Assembly: GCA_037074615.1 (NCBI GenBank)
Contig: CM073562.1
Coordinates: 12,137,001-12,201,000, forward strand
Length of the DNA stretch: 64,000 nucleotides
Direction of reading: 5' to 3'
Source: Leucaena leucocephala
Lineage: Eukaryota > Streptophyta > Magnoliopsida > Fabales > Fabaceae
This document shows, one piece after another, positions 11,794 through 23,786 of this stretch; positions within the stretch are counted from its first letter, which is position 1, and every line of letters starts with the position of its first letter. Both the position numbers and the translations under genes were made by a program. The notes beneath the pieces were generated by a model that saw nothing but the letters and a program-made list of their open reading frames with translations, was not told where the DNA came from and searched no databases.

Positions 11794-12625
11794 AGGAAAT
11801 AGTTCAGGGTATATCTCTCTCATCCTTTCCTCTGCTTCCTAGGTAGCTTCATTCTCTGTTAATCCCTTCCAGACCACCTTAACTAGAGGGATCTGCTGAT
11901 TTCGCAACTGTTTGACCTTTCTATCTACTATCTGTACTGGTCCAACTTCAAAAGTCAAGTCATCTCGCAGTGCAATATCATCCTGCTCAATCACATGTGA
12001 TGGATCTGGAACATACTTCTTTAACTGGGAAACATGGAACACATCATGAATCTTGCTGAGATTTGGAGGAAGAGCTAACTTGTAAGCCACTGATCCTACT
12101 CTTGAGAGGATCTGAAATGGCCCAATGTATCTAGGATGCAGCTTCTTCACTTTAATCGATCGTCCGGCTCCTGTCGTCGGAGTCAACTTAAGGAATACAT
12201 GCTCTCCTTCTCCAAACTCCAACGACTTCCTTCTGACATCAGCATAACTTTTCTGTTTGCTTTGAGTCGTCAGCAATCTCTTTCTAATCTTATCGATCTG
12301 TGCTGCTGTCTGGTCTACTATATCAGGACCAAACATCCTCCTTTCGCTCAACTCCACCTAGCATAAGGGAGATTTACACTTCCGTCCATAAAGTGCTTCA
12401 CACGGAGCCATCTGAATGCTGGCCTGATAACTATTGTTATAGGCAAATTCTATCAACGGCAGATGGACATCCCAACTCCCTTTGAAATCCAAGACACAAG
12501 CTCTCAACATATCCTCGAGCATCTGGATCGTTCTCTCAGATTGACCATCTGTCTGAGGATGGTAGGCTGTACTAAATCTGAGAGTAATGTCCATTTCTTT
12601 CATGTCAAACTCCCTCGAATATTGC
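11794..12625 (-). pseudogene. Ty3/gypsy integrase C-terminal fragment with chromodomain
   Basis: The minus strand encodes FSTAYHPQTDGQSERTIQ (end of the integrase core, with the last acidic region expected near MLEDMLRAC), then ALYGRKCKSPLC, LHPRYIGPFQIL, LPPNLSKIHDVFHVSQL and a chromodomain-like end (VKVVWKGLTENEAT...YPELFP). About 270 residues remain. Two in-frame TAG stops replace what family comparison predicts to be Trp (TGG), at about 12362 and 11837. The N-terminal integrase, with its zinc finger and first catalytic Asp residues, and all upstream pol are missing. The breakpoint is at about 12625, where noncoding sequence begins. Confidence 0.88.
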
Positions 12626-15600
12626 TATATTCTGGAGCTTCTACTAACTATTTATCATATTTCTTAGTGCAATCACTTATTGCTCATTTGAGTATCTAGC
12701 GGAATTCTCTGAATATCCGCTAACTTTAACTCTCATTCTTATCATCATACGTTCTTATCATCTTTAAAAACTCATCATAATAAAGAGAGAGGATTTATAT
12801 CATGATTCTTTCTTTCATTGCTCTACTGCTAAACCGGAGCACATAGGAGTATATAGGAGCACATACTCTAACATGCATAATGCCTGGCCAACATATTGCA
12901 GGACTGCATACCTGCCTATGAATGCAAAGCTCTAACATCGGAGCTCAAGCATTCTTTCTCTTAACATGCACAGCTCTAACACTAGGAGGTTGCACAGCTC
13001 TAACACTCAAAGCTTGCAATGCTCTAACATTCAGAGCTTTAGCATATTCAGTAAATATCACATAATGTAATGTAACATAAGGCCTGGCATTCTATGCAAG
13101 GAGTGAAAGCTCTCATTTGCTCTTTCACCTGTAACTTATCATTCAAACATCTTATCCCTTACAAAAAGGGAGCCTCTCTATCTGTTTATAAGGTTAGCTA
13201 TAAAGCCATTTCATATCGTACTTCTCATTACATATTCTCATAACATATCTCCTTACATAATTTTCATAGCATATCTCATTTCATATTTTTCATGCCGTAA
13301 CATGGTATATCTGGCCAAATCTAGCTATATCATAGTCCATCCTTCAAATCCATTTCATTTGGACTTGACATAAAGGTTCTAGTCTCTTACTGTTCATAAC
13401 CCTTTCTAGCTTTTCATAGCTTTTTCCATCATTTTACATAGCTTTATGCATATATGCCAATTTCTTGTGGCATTCATATTTTTTTTTCATCACTTCCCAG
13501 GGGGTCACCCATCATTGAATTACCCTTGCCTGAGCATGCTTAACTGAAAAGTGAAGATAAGAATATAAAGCACTGGTGCTTACAGGCTCTAACCCTGGTA
13601 CTTTACTATCTTAGACCCATCTTATACCATCTCTTTTGGGTCTATCTGGCCGTCTAATCTCTTTATCCTCATCTGGAGGATCTACTTGTCTCTTATTTTC
13701 TATAATCTCATCATAAGGATCTTTTCTCATATGTTACGTAATATTCCCATAAATCCTTGGGACTCAAGATTAACAATTTTAACTTTGATCACTGAGTTCC
13801 TGTTATGTGTAAGAAGATTTTGAGTTCAGTCCCTAATAGTAATAAGGCTATCTAAAACTAGCATCATGGGTACTCTCTCTGTTATGAGTTAATCAACTTG
13901 TGAAGCTTCTATACCTTAACTTTTCCTTGGTATTTGTCCTTCCAAAGAAATACTGTACTTATGGCTCATTACTTTCTTGCTCTAGGCTTGGTCTACTGCG
14001 ACCCTCGGGATCTACTGCGATAAACCGTAAGCCTTTCAGGATCTAACTGTGACCCTATGAGCCATACTAGGATCTAACTGCAATCCTCCAAAATCTACTG
14101 GATTCCGTTATACTGTATTCTCATCTTTGGAAGACCTAAACCAACGGACAAAGTTACAAGGTTAGTCACTTCCACATAGTTATTAACTCCACAGATAATT
14201 CCCCAAAAATGATCACAAAAGCCAATATTATCTATTAGGACTTGACTCATTTCCTCTATCACTCAGGAACTTCATATACCATTCTCATCTTTATAACTTT
14301 ATTACATTTAACATTGTAGGGAGCTACACAAGCTCTACCATGCAAATATCTGTCATCATCTATGTATCTCATCAGAGGGACCTTACTCTATTGCAAGAGC
14401 AATCTAGCTCTATTGCAAAAACATTAATTTGTATTACTTAAAAACTGCTCTTTCTAAGGGACATATCATTTTTGTTAACTGCGTTTCATTTCCTTTCATC
14501 TATCTTATACCTACTAAATGGATATGTCCTGAGTATCATAATCATTTATCTGTAGACTCACTACTAATCTTCATCTTTAATCTCATTCTCTATCCCATTG
14601 AATATCATAGTCTGATCATCAATTCTCTTTCTATCTTCTGAGAATCAAATAGCTAACTTTCTAGTTTAGTACTTTGCTATTGCTTCATTCTTGCTAAGTT
14701 GAATTATTTAATTGCATGTCATAGGGCATGGGAGCAACATAACTTTCTCATCTGGTATACTCTACCCAATACGTACTGCATAAGGGGACTATTCATTTAT
14801 CATAGCATACTCAACATGCATAATATGCAAGTAGATGCAATCAATTAAGCATTCTTTAGTATGTGTGTCATCACATGACAACTGCAATAAGATGCAATTT
14901 CTTATTATAACTTATGGCAACATAAGCCATGCATCATTACATAGTTTGCTCAACCATCCCTCATACTCACATTGCAATTAAACAATTAACCAAGTAGACT
15001 TTAAGGTATTCTGTTCCTTTATTACCTTAACCACTAGGTCCTGATCATCTATTCAGGTACCCGAGTCATTTACTTGTTTCATTAAGACTGCCATGCTACC
15101 CTCTTACTAGGGTATAGACTCAACCCTTCTTTACTCTTTCTTACATAAGGAATAGGGGAGTCACTTTATCTTTGAATCTGTGGCTACCTTACTAGGTCAT
15201 ATTTATTCTATCATATCATCTCTTATCGCCTGTAAGACTTCTGTGTCTCTAGCCTGAAGGATTTATGTGTCCTTGGCCTCACAGTAATCCATAACTGAGT
15301 CAACTATTCTCTTTTAGCTAACTGAGGAAAGGTTTGGCTCATATCTTTATGCCATTCGAACTTTTAAGTTTTCCCTAATCCTCCTGGATTACTAACAGGC
15401 GAGAAAGTATCTCTTATTAAGCCTCAAGGTTCATATGAATGAACTCGATTAAGTATCCATCAAAAGAGTTCTCTTTCCTTTGCTCTAACCCTTAACTTCA
15501 TGCTCACCTCTATCTAATTGAGAGGAATGCTTCTTTTAAACTTTTTGAGAAAAACTTCACAAGTGAGCGGATAATTCTCCATCTCATATGGAGTAACTTC

Positions 15601-17029
15601 TGCACCTCTCTGTATCTCATAACTCTTTCTGTCTATCAATCTCAGTCTATTCTGGACTAATCTGTGATTCTTTTCTGGTCTGTCTCTAGATCCTGACCAA
15701 TTCAGGTTACTTGGATCTCATTCATAATCTAGTATTACAACTTCTTTTCTCTAGGGCAGAGTGTTAGGGTACTATCTCTTCGTGATAGAATCCATCTGTC
15801 TTGGAAACATTAAATTTCTATCTATTATCCATCACGTCTTTATCCTCAAGCCATGTATTAGATCATTTTTAGGCAAGTCTCATTCTAACTTCTCATTATT
15901 CTTTTCCGTAAAGACTAGCTGCACAAATTCTTTCGTACTGTAGATCAACTCCTGATGATCATACAGAGGATCTACTATTGAACCTCTTCTTGAACTGATC
16001 TTTCGTATCTTAGTGCATCGTACAGTCTAGCTTGCCTATACTATGTGCTAAACCTCTAACTGATAACCTTCAGTGAGGTTAGAATCTTTAGTCTCATGAC
16101 ACTTGACTTACTATCATATCATACTAATCCTCTAAAGGATATTAGGTTAATGCCTCTATTATATGTCTGTCTATCATTCCTGCTATGGCATTAAAGAAAT
16201 GCAGATAGCTAACTATTCTTAATGTCTACTTTTATCCATCCCTTGACTCAGACTAAGTAAGTCACCCTCCGCAGCTTTCTTCAGATCAATATGGTCAACA
16301 CTATCTGTCTTTAATGAAGAAGGCTGGGGTTGACTAGGATTAGGAACATCCCCCTGATCTTTCTCTATAAAGTCACATATTCTTAAACTTTGGGAATGGA
16401 CAAGAACTATCATTAACTCTGACTGGATATCTGAATTAGGGGATTATTGTATATTACTCATAATAACTCTGTCCTCAAACTCTGGTAGAGGAGGAATAAT
16501 ATCTAGTCTACCCATAATCCAGTACCAGTACTCAGCTTCCTCAGCCATAATATGTCCTCTCATCGGAGGAATAGAACTTACATTAGGGTTAGAGGGCACT
16601 CTAACAATCCTCGTACTATGTAGAGTCACTAGACTCAATATCATATGGTGCATTCACGGCTTCAGAATGAATCTCTACATCACCTCTAGACTGCAGGTTT
16701 AAGTCTATAGAAACATCTATAGGATAATCTACTATAGACTTTCCTGACTGATTCCCCATACTCTCCTCTAAACTTTCTTCACTATCTGAGGGATGATCTT
16801 CCTATATCATTACTAGTCTGGAGTCTCCTTTATCAACTGAAGCCTCTAACTTAATCTTATAGAATATCATATCTATTTTTGCAGTCTTTGCTTAATTAAG
16901 CAATGCTAACTATCCCATAACATACCATAACTTAACCAAATATTCATTGTTTAGGGTTAGGGTCTAGGAATAATCTCATATTAGTCCATAAATAATCTAT
17001 TCAGAGCATTTCTTCAGCCAGAATCCTTT
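12626..17029 (-). other. Large noncoding internal region of the young gypsy element
   Basis: About 4.4 kb between the integrase stub and the primer site contain no protein I can recognise. Short repeated motifs of the type GCTCTAACA occur at about 12925-13045. A 5S-rRNA-like segment lies at 13491-13585. Minus-strand ORFs of 64 and 69 codons near 16219-16653 lie where gag would start but show no gag motif. The region may be a captured or expanded leader. Confidence 0.6.
13491..13585 (-). pseudogene. 5S-rRNA-like segment with A-box, IE and C-box remnants
   Basis: The minus strand reads AGTTAAGCATGCT, then AGGCAA, then GATGGGTGACCCCCTGGGAA, in the order and approximate spacing of the 5S internal control region (plant 5S: AGTTAAGCGTGCT, GGGCGA, GATGGGTGACCTCCTGGGAA). 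Upstream, CACCAGTGC recalls the 5S 5' part, but the section between is diverged. It is in sense orientation to the retrotransposon. No T-run terminator follows. It is a derived sequence, not a functional 5S gene. Cassandra TRIM elements are known to carry 5S sequence in their LTRs. Here it is in the internal region of a large gypsy-type element. Confidence 0.72.
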
Positions 17030-17041
17030 GCTCTGATACCA
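17030..17041 (-). promoter_or_regulatory. Primer-binding site, initiator tRNA-Met
   Basis: The minus strand reads TGGTATCAGAGC, the standard plant complement to the 3' end of initiator tRNA-Met, 3 bases inside the 5' LTR boundary at 17045. Confidence 0.93.
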
Positions 17042-17044
17042 AAT

Positions 17045-20000
17045 TGTAACATCCTTACTTTTAACCTCAATTATAATCCATTAGAAGTGATTGGAACCAA
17101 TTATAAGATCATTTGCTTTGAAAACATCCATTTTCAAAGATTTGCTCTCGGGTACTGTTCACTGTTACTGTTCATTTGGTAATTCCAGAACATGTACCCT
17201 ACTTTGAAAATTCATAATTAATTGTAGAAAAATCAAAATAATATGGTTCCAATTTCTAATAAATCTCTTTCATAAATATTTGAGGGAAAAATATGAAACT
17301 GAGGTTTTCTGGTCCAAATGAAATCAGTTTATTGGTTAAAAATCACTGTTCATTTGGTAAAATCTGGAAGTTCCAGTTTCTTTGCCTTAACTTTAAAAAT
17401 TCGTTTCTCTTTGGTTACTTGTCCAAATGAACTGTGTTACATATGGAATTAAAGCTCTAGACGTCCTCTTTAATATCAGAAAATTTCATAGAAAAATTCG
17501 TTCATTTGATATATGAAATCATTGCATGAACGTCACTGCCTCTCAGCACTCGTTTTATCTCAATTCCAGATCTTACTTCCAACTTTGGAAAATCATAACA
17601 ATTCGGATACTTATCCAATTAAGGCGTTCTTGGTGTTCATTTAAATAAATTTAATCATGCCAAGTTTCAGTCTAAAATTCGTTGATTTAAATGTCATAAA
17701 CATTGTCACATCACCATGCATACTAGCATATCATCCCATATTGTCATGTAAGTCATATAACTTGTTATACAAGCTTAATCATCAACAATTACTCTCTTCC
17801 CTTGAGAGGATCCAGCACCTAAAACATAGTTATGCATGTGGAAGGAATGAGATTTCATGGAAATCCCAATAGCAAGTTACACAAACTATAATATCATGCA
17901 TGAATAATTGTATGCTTAACATGTTATCATGTGATGGGAGCTACTTCATAATGGTACATAAGCAAACTCTAACATGCATATTGTCATGACATAACTTGCA
18001 AGGAGTTGCAATCATTCATACTTCATCATAACATGATGACATAAGCTCAAGCTCAACCAAACACCATAATCAACAAGCAAGCAAAACAATTAAACAAACA
18101 TGAGTTATAGTTAGGTATCCTTGCTACCTCTTAGCTATCTTGGTCAAGACCTTCTTGAACTGCTTTCCTTCCTTCACAAATGTCAAAACCTAGCCATTAC
18201 AACATAATATCAAGTTACAACTCAACTTGAAACCAAATCCAAGACTAGGTTTTCACTAGCTCCCTTTCTTTCTCTAATTTATGTTTCCTACTTCCACCTT
18301 TCCAAAATAAATTCTCATGATTCATTTCCACATAATTTTTCATGTAGAATCCAAATATGAAATCAGAATTTCCAAAATCAAAACATACCAATTGCTACAG
18401 TACCAAACCGAAATGCATGCTCTTGTTTTCCAAAAATTCTCATTTTGATTCCAATGCTTCCAATACTTGTTCTCCTACTTTATCCCCACACAATTTTCCA
18501 TTTTAAACTCATTGGAAGCATCAAAATCATGAAATTCCATCATATGAACAGTACCACGTACAGTACCAGCAAGAACACAAAACCCTAAATCCAAACATAC
18601 TTGAATTCACAAGCTTATACCACTTGATTCTAGCTTGTTTAAGCTTGTCTAAACTATCCATAACATAAAACTCATATTTTAACCACATATGAGCAGTACT
18701 TCCAGCAGCAACCATAAGGAAAATATAGCATGAAAACCCCTTAAAACCATGAGCTAACTTGCTAGAACAAAGCTCAAGATTAAGGGAGATGATTACCTTG
18801 CTTGTTACTTCACTTTGGTTGCTTCTTTCTTGGTTGAATGGAAATTTTGCAAGAGTTTCCCTATGGTTCACCATGCATGCCTAAGTGTTCTGAATAGGGG
18901 GTATTTATAGAGAAATTTGGGTTGAAATGGATGGCCAAGATTGATTTGGTTACTATTTGATCTAAAGGCTCATATTTAATCTTGGATTTAACTTTTTCAT
19001 AAAAGAACAATTATGACATCATGTGGGATAGCTCATGGGACACCTAAGAGGGTTAGGTGGCGTGCTGCCCATGCAAGGAACCTTCTGGAGAAATTCCAGT
19101 CCAATCTGGTACCGATCAGTGCAGTTTCACAACAACCGGACCGTGTTCTGTTCCTAATTTTTCATAATATACCAGGATATGTATTCTATCCTGGAAATTA
19201 ATGTCTAGGCTTCTCATATAATTGAAAATATTAGACTTAGTATTTATCTGCCATCCATCCATTGGAAAATGACCAAAATACCCTTGGTGTCCTTTCGTGC
19301 ACTGTACTGACCCTAAGGGCATAGTTGTCATTTCACCCCTCTCTGTACTGCCTTATGACATATACTGGCTCTAATTAATAATATTTATTTCATGTACCAC
19401 GTTTTTGGCCTGTCCAGAATGACCAAAATGACCTCCATCCATCATTGGTATAGTGTGGGCATCCAGGGGCATTTTCGTAATTTTGCACTTTTCCTGGACT
19501 GCTCTGGTCTCTGGCCCACATAACTGTCCAGTCACCTTAATGGGCTCATGATGGCGCCATTTGGGCCTCAATATGGGCTTATTGCCTGTATTGCCTTTAT
19601 GGCCCAATTCACACTATAGCTCCCCCGATCCTATTTATCGGGTATTTTATTTCACTGTAAAATCCCGTATGGCTTCTACAGGATTCCTTTTCTGACTCTG
19701 TCAATTTTATAAATTCATATATTAAATATATGAATTTTCTATAAGGTCTTATCTGATTCTGAGATCTGAAAAATACTGTAATAATTCCTTCCGACTTCAG
19801 GAATTTTTATCAATTAATCGGGACCTCAAACCAAAATTCTGTGTTGCGTTAAACTGACAGGAATATTTTTGTCTATCTACTGGTAAAATTTGGGTCTGAT
19901 CTGATTCCGGGCATTTTTGGCCTGTTTTGGCTCAACTTTTCCATATTTACATTTAGGTCCCTTAACTTTTGATTAATTGCACTTTAGTCCCTGAACTTTT

Positions 20001-20207
20001 CATTAATTGCATTTAGGTCCCTCCTTTTATTTCTACTTCAACGTTTTACCTTCAAACTTTTCAATTTTCGTTTAGGTCCCTATTATTTCCTTAGTTATGA
20101 ATCCTTCCCTTTCCTTTCTCAATCTGATACAGTCTATTCCAAGAAACTCATATCTATTTCAGATAAACTGTACAGCTACATCAGGTCAGAAAATTGGGAA
20201 TATGACA
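17045..20207 (-). repeat. 5' LTR (right) of the complete gypsy element
   Basis: A 3163 bp direct repeat of 8578-11737 with the same TG...CA ends. Differences seen by eye include positions matching 9851, 10335, 11520, 11574, 11694 and 11730 and a 3 bp insertion near 20105. The copy of the TATA-like motif is at 18902-18909. Confidence 0.95.
18902..18909 (-). promoter_or_regulatory. Candidate LTR promoter TATA box, right (5') LTR
   Basis: TATAAATA on the minus strand. In the 5' LTR this copy would drive the element's genomic transcript. Motif only. Confidence 0.42.
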
Positions 20208-20212
20208 AGGCA
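20208..20212. repeat. Target-site duplication AGGCA, right
   Basis: Exact partner of 8573-8577. Confidence 0.95.
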
Positions 20213-21645
20213 CAACCCTATCATTCTTCTCAAGGAGCCTTTTTATTACAAACCTAACAAATTGGTGAGCAAAGCCATTGAAAAATTGAGTAAAAACATG
20301 GGCTTTTGGTTTTGATTGAATATTAATGTTATAAAATAAGGGTGCAGTACATAAATATTTTTTGTATTTTTTATTAAGATGAAAATGAGTTGGATTATGA
20401 AAAAAAATATGTTAAGAAAGACTCTCGATGATGAAAACATAACTATCATTGCTCTTAATTTGATATGGGAGGTTTGGTATCACTCAGTCTTAAGTAAAAC
20501 CTCAATCATTCAATTGGGTCAAGTGTAATAATAGTTCTTAAACTCCTTTGATCAAAGCTAGCTTAAAAGCTTTTTAATACCCTGTTCAAAATCACTTAGT
20601 ATGTAATTAAATCATATGATAATGTTGCCCTCAAATGATCATCAATCGATAATCATAAACTTCAAACAATTTAATTAAACATCAATAATCATTGAAAATA
20701 GTCCAACTATCCAAAAATCAAAACTAAATGTTTATATTGAAATCAACAATCTCATCATCCAATGTCAATTACAAATATATAATCTAAGAATAATCAATCG
20801 GCATCCAATCTCTATCCATACAATGAAATCCCTAATTTTAAAAATGTCAAAATATGAAATAGGTGTAAATTAAGATAGAAAACTCCCCAGTACGATCCAT
20901 GAGCTCAATATATACTATCTATCACCAATATACTAAAGTTCTAGCCTCTCATAGCTCCTACTGTACTATCATCGCTGCCCATATATGATGCCATGAAGAA
21001 TGCAAAAAAAAAGGTGATGGAAAAATTAAGATAAAGATGGTATAAGTGGATTAATCGGTGTAGAAATATGAAAATATGTGGAAAGGTGAAGAAAAATGAA
21101 AGATAAGTATGAAGGTTAGAGAGATAATGTTGAGAGAGAGTGAGCATTACTTTTTAGCCAGATCTGGAAAAAAATCTAACCCCTTCGTCTGAGTACTCTT
21201 GCTTTCTTTAATTCCATAATGATCTAATAAAAAATGCGCAGCTTTACTAACTGTCCTTTCTAGTCGCGACCAGATCCATAATATGGTCGCGACCTGTAAA
21301 CGCATAAAAGCTCCCTAGAAGAAATAAGGTCACGACCTGTTGATACTTTGTCGCGACTAAAAACCACATAAATTGGCTTCCTTATTTAATACTCTCTGTC
21401 TTGTTATTTCTTTTTTTCTTACATTAGTCCTTGATTCTCCTCCAAAATACCTGCAATTCAAAACCAAAGCCCACAGTAAAAGTTCAACTAATTGAAAAAT
21501 AATATAAATGCAGGTTGGAAGAGTTAATTTACCATTTAACCCTTTAATTAGTACATTGCCATGCAGAATCACGTATTAGCACAAAAGCATAATTACAGGC
21601 ATAAAATGGATGGTAAACTTCCCATAAAACCCTTAAAAATGTCAA
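20213..21645. mobile_element. Unassigned insertion inside the copia element (with 8521-8572)
   Basis: Removing the young gypsy element joins 8572 to 20213. The resulting piece of about 1.5 kb separates two adjacent parts of copia pol (GAG-pre-integrase and integrase), so it is itself an insertion. It has no recognised protein. Four copies of a GTCGCGAC-type motif (one as GTCACGAC) occur at about 21262-21357. Ends could not be fixed; a TSD of about ATCA is possible. It may be a solo LTR or a MITE-like unit. Confidence 0.5.
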
Positions 21646-22190
21646 AGAAACTATACACAAATTGCATCCTATCAGTGATAAATGTTGAAACTGAGGATAA
21701 ACTTTTTCTAAAGAAGATAAAGATAAATAACCCAAACGATAATGTGTTTCAAAATGAGTGACACCATCGGCACAAGAGACCGCATGAGACCCTTGATTAT
21801 CAAGAAAGTAATTACTGCCAGATTTGTAATCTCTACCAATAATCTTCCTCATCAAGAGATCCTAAATCAAGCAATGATGAGGATAAAATAAAACACAACA
21901 ATTGAGATCATGGGTAAGCTTGCTCAGAGAAAGATGATTAAATGCAAGGTCAGATACATGCAACATCGAAGGTAACTAAATAGAAGGAGTAAGACTTACT
22001 ATGTCAGAACCAATAACAGGGGAATAAGAACCATTAGCAATAGTAATACTTGATGGATTGGTATACGAGTCATAAGTAGAGAAGAAATGATGATTACCTA
22101 TCATGAGGTCAGTAGCACCCGAATCTATGATCTATTTAGAAGTAGAAGAGACCAAACATGTCTTATGATTACTTTTTTCAATAACACTAC
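21646..22190 (-). pseudogene. Ty1/copia protease and GAG-pre-integrase remnant
   Basis: The minus strand gives IIDSGATDLMIGNHHFFSTY, a copia aspartic protease with its DSG triad intact, at about 22130-22070. It continues to ANGSYSPVIGSDIVSLTPS and HVSDLAFNHLSLSKL, then the GAG-pre-integrase segment MRKIIGRDYKSGSNYFLD and HYRLGYLSLSSLEKVYPQF. A few stops interrupt it (near 21990 and 21870). It fits directly upstream of the integrase at 8520, so both are parts of one copia element split by nested insertions. Copia gag and LTRs were not identified. Confidence 0.85.
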
Positions 22191-23786
22191 TAACATTCAT
22201 AGTGGTGTGTTTTTGCAACTTGCTGTATTTAAGAAATTAGGCATACTTCAAGGCAGATATTATGAATGTCTTATCATAGTTATCGTACATAAAATACCAT
22301 AGGAGAAGATTCAACAAAACAATTGCAATACCCAGATCAAAAAAGTTTAACCAGAGTCACACGAGGGACAAATATCAACAAGCATTCAAGCTAAGAACAA
22401 TATATTAGAGAGAGCAATAACCACATAGGGGCTTTGTCACAAAAAATACCAAACATAAATGCATTACACAAGACATTACATGATATGATAGATAGCCAAT
22501 TAGTATTGGAAGCACCTAATCAAAGTAAATACAATAACCAAATGCCACTATAGGGACCAATCAATAAGAAAATATTAACCAAGGTGCCAAAGCTGTCTAA
22601 TGAGGACAGAGAGGATCGTGAATCGAGTAAAATAGAGATGACCTAATATGAAAACATCAAACTAGAGTGCGAAACTACTAGAGGTAGGTTAGATTCAGTG
22701 AGTCGATATTAGATAAGACTAGCGCTGTCAAAGAAGGGCATTACATGCACTGCCACAGTCCATAGCATGAAACTGATATTAGAAACTTATGGTTGTGCGT
22801 GAGAATCACGTGTTGCTCGGATGATGATGAAGCTTCAAGGGAGCCATTGATTTGAGCCTTGCCTTCCTCCCAGCTAGGTGCATCTTGCAACTTGACATCA
22901 AGAAAAGGAATCACAATAGATATCAAGAAACTCATGTAATGCATTTTTTCATCTATATGCTCTAATTAATTACATATATCTCTCATCTATTTTTCTCACT
23001 CCCAACCATTATCCTTATAAATAATGGTATATTTGAACAAAATTATATTTCTAAAGCATTTATTACTTTTAACTAATTTTAACCAATATTTTAATATATG
23101 TAATTTGGGCAGTTGTTGCTTATAAAAATGATTGGAAGGAGTATATCAGTTTATTAGGTAAATTAATTTAGAGAAAAACAATAAATATTATATATAAAAT
23201 GAACTAGGGTCTTATATTTAGGACTACATTCAACCCTTCAACTAGCTGTTATATTAAGGACTGAAGAAGTACTTACTATCAATCTCCATATATTTGTTTT
23301 AACGTTTACTTCAATTGCAGGTAGTAAAATCTTGGAATTCTAGCATGTAAGTATCTTTCAACATCTGATATAGCAAAGTACTGGTAAAAATGAATTGATT
23401 ATGAGGTTGAATGAATATTTAATGAAGCTGTGACTATTTGGCTAATATCTAAAAGTACTTGCGCTTTGCCTGGGGCAATTCAGCGCTTGGCTAATCCTGT
23501 CTTGTCAATTGCCATGTTGCTAACGAGGAAATTCAAGATTCTTCTTTGTATAGCAATGATCCTAATGTCTTCTGGCAGTCATTAATGTAACTTTTTTCTT
23601 AATTCATTTTTTCTTTCCTTTTGCATATTGAAAGAGTAGCAAGGAAATGAGAGGAACCACATGGTGTGTTGTGAGTATTTTTTGTACATGTGTGATTAGG
23701 GTTTGTTGAATAAATTAGTTTTGTGATATCAAGTATATTGTACAGGTAGCAGGGTGTGTGAAATGAAAGGAATTAGTTTAGTGTTA
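22191..23786. other. Noncoding DNA between copia remnant and the next LTR
   Basis: No supported gene. The segment is AT-rich, and a gag or 5' LTR of the copia element would be expected here but is not recognisable. A short GC-richer patch at about 23455-23585 has no clear reading frame. Confidence 0.45.

Larger units (their letters stand above)
8578..20207 (-). mobile_element. Complete, young, non-autonomous Ty3/gypsy-type LTR retrotransposon
   Basis: The 11,630 bp unit has two direct LTRs of 3160 and 3163 bp with TG...CA ends, a perfect 5 bp target duplication (AGGCA), a tRNA-iMet primer site beside the right LTR and a purine tract beside the left LTR. The element therefore runs on the minus strand. 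Gypsy assignment comes from an integrase C-terminus with chromodomain at 11794-12625. Gag, protease, RT and RNase H are absent, so any transposition needed proteins in trans. By eye the LTRs differ by about 7 substitutions and one 3 bp indel, which implies recent insertion. It landed in an older insert within a copia element. Confidence 0.93.

Noticed and set aside
13491..13585. Functional 5S rRNA gene
   Set aside because: The 5' half is diverged, there is no T-run terminator, and it is a single copy inside a retrotransposon.
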